This document shows, piece after piece, positions 31,284 through 34,123 of a stretch of DNA of 34,123 bases. Source of the DNA: Aeromicrobium sp. GTDB taxonomy: Bacteria > Actinomycetota > Actinomycetes > Propionibacteriales > Nocardioidaceae. The position numbers and the translations under genes were made by a program. Below the pieces are notes generated by a model. That model was given only the letters and a program-made list of their open reading frames with translations, ran no database searches and was not told the DNA's origin. The stretch covers positions 1 through 34,123 of the forward strand of contig JAOPXY010000134.1 of NCBI GenBank assembly GCA_025964895.1, read 5' to 3'. The stretch's first letter is position 1. Each line of letters begins with the position of its first letter.

Positions 31284-32729
31284 TCAGGCTCCCATGATCG
31301 CGAGCTCGCGGTCGGCGCGCTCCTGGTCGAGCTTCCGCTCGAGCTTCTTCTCCGAGATCGACGGGATCAGCAGGCCCGCGAGGGCGCCGACCAGCAGCGC
31401 GCCGCCGAGCACCAGGAAACCGGCCGTGTAGCCGACCTCCTTCGGGAAACCGCTGGGCAGGAAGTGCGCCGTGACGATGCTCGCCATGACGGCGGTGCCG
31501 ATGGAGCCGCCGATCGTGCGGATGTTGGCGTTCATTCCGCTGGCCACGCCGGTCTGCTCGGGCGTGACGGCCGCGACGATGAGGCCGGCGAGGCAGGCGA
31601 ACGCCAGGCCGATGCCGGTTCCGGTGACGGCATTGCTGACGGCGACCTGCCACGTCTCGTCGTGGAACGCGGCCATCAGGAACATGCCGGCCGCGCCGAG
31701 CGCCGAGCCGAACACGACGACGGTCTTGGGGCCGACGCGGCGGGCGATGGGTGCTGCGACCAGACCGGTCAGGAACGTCATGACCGCCGACGGCAGCAGG
31801 ATCAGGCCGGACTCGGTGATCGTGGAGCCGAAGCCGTAGCCGTTGGCGCTCGGGGTCTGGTTGAACTGGGGAATGAAGCCGAACGAGGCGTACATGCCCA
31901 CACCCAGCAGGAGCGCGACGAGGTTGGTCGTCCACACGCGGGGCTGGCGCATCATCTTCATGTCGATGAGGGGCACGTCGACCGTGAGCTCGACCTTGAT
32001 CCAGGCCAGGACCAGCACCGCGGCGGCGGCGAGCAGCCCGATGACGGCCGGGTCGCCCCAGCCCCACTTGGGCGCTTGGCTCAGGGCGAGCAGCAGGGCG
32101 ACGAGCCAGCCCGACAGCAGGAGGGCGGGCAGGATCGCGATGCGTCCGGGGGTGCGCATCGGCGACTCGGGGACCACCAGCACCGCGACGACGGCCGCCA
32201 CGGCGGTCACGATGAACGGCAGCCAGAACAGCCAGCGAAAGCCGAGGCCCGACGTCATGGGGCCGGCCAGCACGATGCCGGTGCCGAAACCCACGGCGAG
32301 CAGCGACGACACGACACTGATCGCACCGCCGATCTTGGCGAGCGGGAACTCGTCGCGGATGATGCCGAACGCCAACGGAAGCACACCGCCGCCGACGCCC
32401 TGGATGATGCGGGCGATGATCAGCACGCCGATCGTCGGGGCCAGGGCTGCGACCAGGGAGCCGAGGGCGAGGGCGAACAGCGAGATGACCAGGAGGCGCT
32501 GCTTGCCGTAGGTGTCGCCGAGGCGTCCCACGATGGGCGTGAAGACCGAGGCCGACAACAGGTAGGCGGTCAGCACCCAGGTGACGGTGTTCTGGTCGGT
32601 GTCGAACACCTCCTCGATCTCGGCGAGCACCGGGATCGTGAGCGACTGCATCAGGGTGTACGAGGAGACGGCGACGGCGAGGACGGCGAAGGTCACCCAG
32701 TAGTGGGTGCGTCGGGCAGCGAAGAGCAC
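31284..32729 (-). CDS. DHA2-family MFS transporter (third of three)
   Basis: A 481-aa paralogue, first gene of a two-pump operon. It has SLTIPVLAEIEEVFDTDQ, TVTWVLTAYLLSASVFTPIV, motif A GRLGDTYGKQRLL, motif C VGFGTGIVLAGPMTSGL, and GVASGMNANIRTIGGSIGTA. It looks closer to the first pump than to the second in these blocks. The start is GTG 32729 with a weak GAAAG upstream. A TAAGAT -10 candidate (minus strand, 32786-32781) and the shared operator-like site at 32764-32779 precede it. Confidence 0.9.
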   Translation of the reverse strand: MLFAARRTHYWVTFAVLAVAVSSYTLMQSLTIPVLAEIEEVFDTDQNTVTWVLTAYLLSASVFTPIVGRLGDTYGKQRLLVISLFALALGSLVAALAPTIGVLIIARIIQGVGGGVLPLAFGIIRDEFPLAKIGGAISVVSSLLAVGFGTGIVLAGPMTSGLGFRWLFWLPFIVTAVAAVVAVLVVPESPMRTPGRIAILPALLLSGWLVALLLALSQAPKWGWGDPAVIGLLAAAAVLVLAWIKVELTVDVPLIDMKMMRQPRVWTTNLVALLLGVGMYASFGFIPQFNQTPSANGYGFGSTITESGLILLPSAVMTFLTGLVAAPIARRVGPKTVVVFGSALGAAGMFLMAAFHDETWQVAVSNAVTGTGIGLAFACLAGLIVAAVTPEQTGVASGMNANIRTIGGSIGTAVMASIVTAHFLPSGFPKEVGYTAGFLVLGGALLVGALAGLLIPSISEKKLERKLDQERADRELAIMGA

Positions 32730-32763
32730 AGAGAAACTTTCAGAACAGCGGGAGACCGTAAGC

Positions 32764-32779
32764 GATTGCTTGGTGCAAC
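32764..32779. promoter_or_regulatory. Shared operator-like site, copy 2
   Basis: GATTGCTTGGTGCAAC on the plus strand, the reverse complement of copy 1 with one difference. It lies directly downstream of a TAAGAT -10 candidate on the minus strand, that is about at the expected transcription start of the two-pump operon. Confidence 0.6.
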
Positions 32780-32886
32780 CATCTTAGAGGTCGAGGCGCC
32801 GGCCGCCAGCCGTCGCAGACGTGGGACTCATCACCCCCAAGGCAGGGCTACGTCGCCGACCAAGAACAGATGCGGCCGAGAAAGAG

Positions 32887-32920
32887 GACGCCCCCGACGT
32901 CGCAGGACGTCAGGGGCGTC
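32887..32920 (-). terminator. Terminator-like stem-loop
   Basis: GACGCCCCCGACGTC (32887-32901) pairs with GACGTCAGGGGCGTC (32906-32920) with one mismatch and a GCAG loop. On the minus strand CTCTTTCTC follows, so it probably ends the tetR transcript about 150 nt past its stop. It could also be an attenuator of the MFS operon. Confidence 0.65.
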
Positions 32921-33069
32921 GACGCATCCGGGACTCCCTCCCTGAAACACGTCGGCAGGAGACCGCCTGCGACACCCAGGGAGATGGGTGACCGCTCGTC
33001 GACGCGGGCCCACGCGACCAGCCGCCGTCCTGCTGCCCCCAATCTACCCCCCGGGAAGAGGGGCGCGGA

Positions 33070-33627
33070 TCAGCCGGTGACGTCGCGCAGCTCGGCGAGC
33101 ACGACCCGGACGAGCGGTGCCAAGCGCTGCGCCTCGGCGTCGCTCGCCCAGCGCTCGTACGCGAGGCGGAAGGCGAGCACCGCGGCCTCCGCGCTCAGCT
33201 CGGCGGTCGCGGCGTCCACACCACGCTCGCGCAGACCGGTGGACAGCGCCGATGCGAGCAGGCCCATCTTGGCGAGCTCACGCTCCCGCAGCTCGGGGTG
33301 CTCCGCGACGATGCCGGCGCGGCGGCGCGACCACTGCGCGTCCCGGGTGATGAGATCGCATGCCTCCTCGATCGCGCGCGTGACGATCTCGAGCGGACGC
33401 TCCCCCGCGGGCGCCCCGGCGACCGAGGCGGTGAGCTGCTCGGCGAGCCGGTCGCCGGCGAACAGCACCTCGCGCTTGTCGACGAAGTGCCGGAAGAACG
33501 TCCGCTCGGTCAGGCCCGCCCGCGCCGCGATGTCCGCGACGGTCGTCCGGTCGAAGCCCTGCTCGACGAACAGCTCGCGCGCGGCCTGGCCGAGTCGGCC
33601 CTTCGCGTCGGGATCCCAGCGACTCAT
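33070..33627 (-). CDS. TetR-family transcriptional regulator
   Basis: A 185-aa repressor. The N-terminal helix-turn-helix is clear: ARELFVEQGFDRTTVADIAARAGLTERTFFRHFVDKREVL, in residues about 16-55, shown here in two overlapping parts of the TetR signature (TTVADIAARAGL and TFFRHFVDKREVLF). The C-terminal ligand domain is Arg/Glu-rich and not assignable to a ligand. It is divergent from an epimerase-like gene, and the spacer holds an 18-bp perfect inverted repeat, so it very probably represses both itself and that gene. There is no strong ribosome site before ATG 33627. Confidence 0.92.
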   Translation of the reverse strand: MSRWDPDAKGRLGQAARELFVEQGFDRTTVADIAARAGLTERTFFRHFVDKREVLFAGDRLAEQLTASVAGAPAGERPLEIVTRAIEEACDLITRDAQWSRRRAGIVAEHPELRERELAKMGLLASALSTGLRERGVDAATAELSAEAAVLAFRLAYERWASDAEAQRLAPLVRVVLAELRDVTG

Positions 33628-33642
33628 GGCCCGATCCTAGGC

Positions 33643-33693
33643 GATGACAGTTTCTGACATCACCTGCTACTGTCCATGTCAGAAACTGTCATC
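33643..33693. promoter_or_regulatory. Double TetR operator between divergent genes
   Basis: GATGACAGTTTCTGACAT (33643-33660) and ATGTCAGAAACTGTCATC (33676-33693) are perfect reverse complements, 15 nt apart. Each half is itself nearly palindromic (TGACAG-TTT-CTGACA), so each could bind a TetR dimer. TACTGT in the spacer may be a -10. Confidence 0.8.
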
Positions 33694-33715
33694 ACTTGTC
33701 GAAAGGTCCACCACC

Positions 33716-34123
33716 ATGCGCATCCTCGTCACCGGAGCCTCCGGATTCATCGGCTCGGCCGTTGTGCCCGAGTTGCTCGCCCACGGTCACCACGTCACCG
33801 GGCTCGCCCGGTCCGACGCCGCGGCCGAGGCGATCTCGTCGACAGGGGCCCTGGTGCGGCGCGGCTCGCTCGACGACCTCGACGTCCTAAGATCCGCCGC
33901 CGCGGACGCCGACGCCGTCGTGCACCTGGCGTTCAAGCACGACCTGATGTTCTCGGGCGACTCCGGCGGCGCGATCGAGGCCGACCGAGTCGCGATCGAG
34001 ACCCTCGGCGCGGCGATCGGCGGCGACGACCCGACCCTCGTCATCGCCGCCGGACTCGCCGGGCTCTCCGCCGGACGGCCGGCAGGCGAGGACGACGTGC
34101 CCGCCCCCGGCGGCGCGGCCGCG
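33716..34123 (+). CDS. NAD-dependent epimerase/dehydratase (SDR), N-terminal part
   Basis: The first 136 residues of an extended short-chain dehydrogenase; the frame is open at the window end. The Rossmann motif is MRILVTGASGFIGSAV (GxxGxxG, residues 7-13), followed by GHHVTGLARSD and a DAVVHLAFKHD strand typical of the family. GAAAGG lies 9 nt before ATG 33716. The SGDSGGAIEADRVAIETL helix would carry the next family block. It is divergent from the TetR gene and shares its operator. NAD(P)-dependent oxidoreductases beside TetR genes often detoxify the TetR ligand; that link is inference. Confidence 0.85.
   Translation, partial: MRILVTGASGFIGSAVVPELLAHGHHVTGLARSDAAAEAISSTGALVRRGSLDDLDVLRSAAADADAVVHLAFKHDLMFSGDSGGAIEADRVAIETLGAAIGGDDPTLVIAAGLAGLSAGRPAGEDDVPAPGGAAA

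Larger units (their letters stand above)
32730..33069. other. 340-nt non-coding region with several stem-loops
   Basis: No credible gene. From right to left it holds: a hairpin ACCCA/TGGGT (32974-32989), overlapped by CTCCCTG/CAGGGAG (32938-32944 with 32977-32983) that encloses GTC-GCAGG/CCTGC-GAC; a strong terminator-like stem at 32887-32920; and the promoter/operator of the MFS operon. The first two helices exclude each other. Confidence 0.5.

Noticed and set aside
32956..32964. CAGGAGACC, resembling the B12-box of cobalamin riboswitches
   Set aside because: None of the other conserved cobalamin-riboswitch core elements is present upstream, and the next genes have no link to cobalamin.
1..34123. 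CRISPR array, prophage or insertion sequence
   Set aside because: No regularly spaced direct repeats, integrase or transposase gene seen; the only mobile-like feature is the 268-bp element without a coding region.

Overview
This is about 34 kb of high-GC actinobacterial chromosome. The gene content (GTP-type PEP carboxykinase, an ANTAR-domain protein, Ku with a lysine-rich tail, split LigD, several DHA2 MFS pumps) suggests Actinomycetota. A Nocardioidaceae/Aeromicrobium-like host is my guess and is not proven by the sequence. No phage, insertion sequence or CRISPR array is visible.

Layout. Bases 1-6241 hold a DNA double-strand-break repair (NHEJ) and stress region: the C-terminus of Ku, a GAF-ANTAR protein, two small unknown genes, a SigB/SigF-type sigma factor, a LigD polymerase-phosphoesterase, a 175-aa repeat protein and a separate ATP-dependent DNA ligase. 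Bases 6272-8307 encode a PAS-PP2C phosphatase and an alpha/beta hydrolase that match the Bacillus RsbP/RsbQ energy-stress pair. Bases 8492-10587 hold a membrane adenylate cyclase and a divergent one-domain cyclic-nucleotide-binding protein. A divergent PEP carboxykinase paralogue follows (10714-12549), then a 268-bp palindromic element with 96-bp imperfect inverted arms. Next come an ABC exporter, two small ORFs, tRNA-Arg(ACG) and a secreted S55-like protein. The canonical PEP carboxykinase lies at 17667-19490. A four-gene cluster on the minus strand (22748-19551) encodes a WXG100-like protein, a DUF1023-type hydrolase and a putative lipoprotein. PEP carboxylase, an LLM flavin oxidoreductase, three paralogous DHA2 efflux pumps, a CDP-glycerol glycerophosphotransferase-like protein and a divergent TetR/epimerase pair complete the window.

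How it fits together. Four places carry a SigF/SigB-type promoter (GTTT-like -35, 14-15 nt spacer, GGGTAC -10): before the 173-aa ORF, ligD, the second ligase and a 54-aa acidic ORF. A sigma factor of the matching family lies between the first two. RsbQ/RsbP would supply the energy-stress input, although no anti-sigma or anti-anti-sigma gene is in view. The parsimonious reading is a general-stress regulon that includes NHEJ. PEP carboxylase and two PEP carboxykinases within 15 kb cover the PEP-oxaloacetate node, but one carboxykinase has lost two Mn2+ ligands and the P-loop cysteine. Two of the MFS promoters share a 16-bp operator-like site, and the TetR gene shares an 18-bp perfect inverted repeat with its divergent neighbour.
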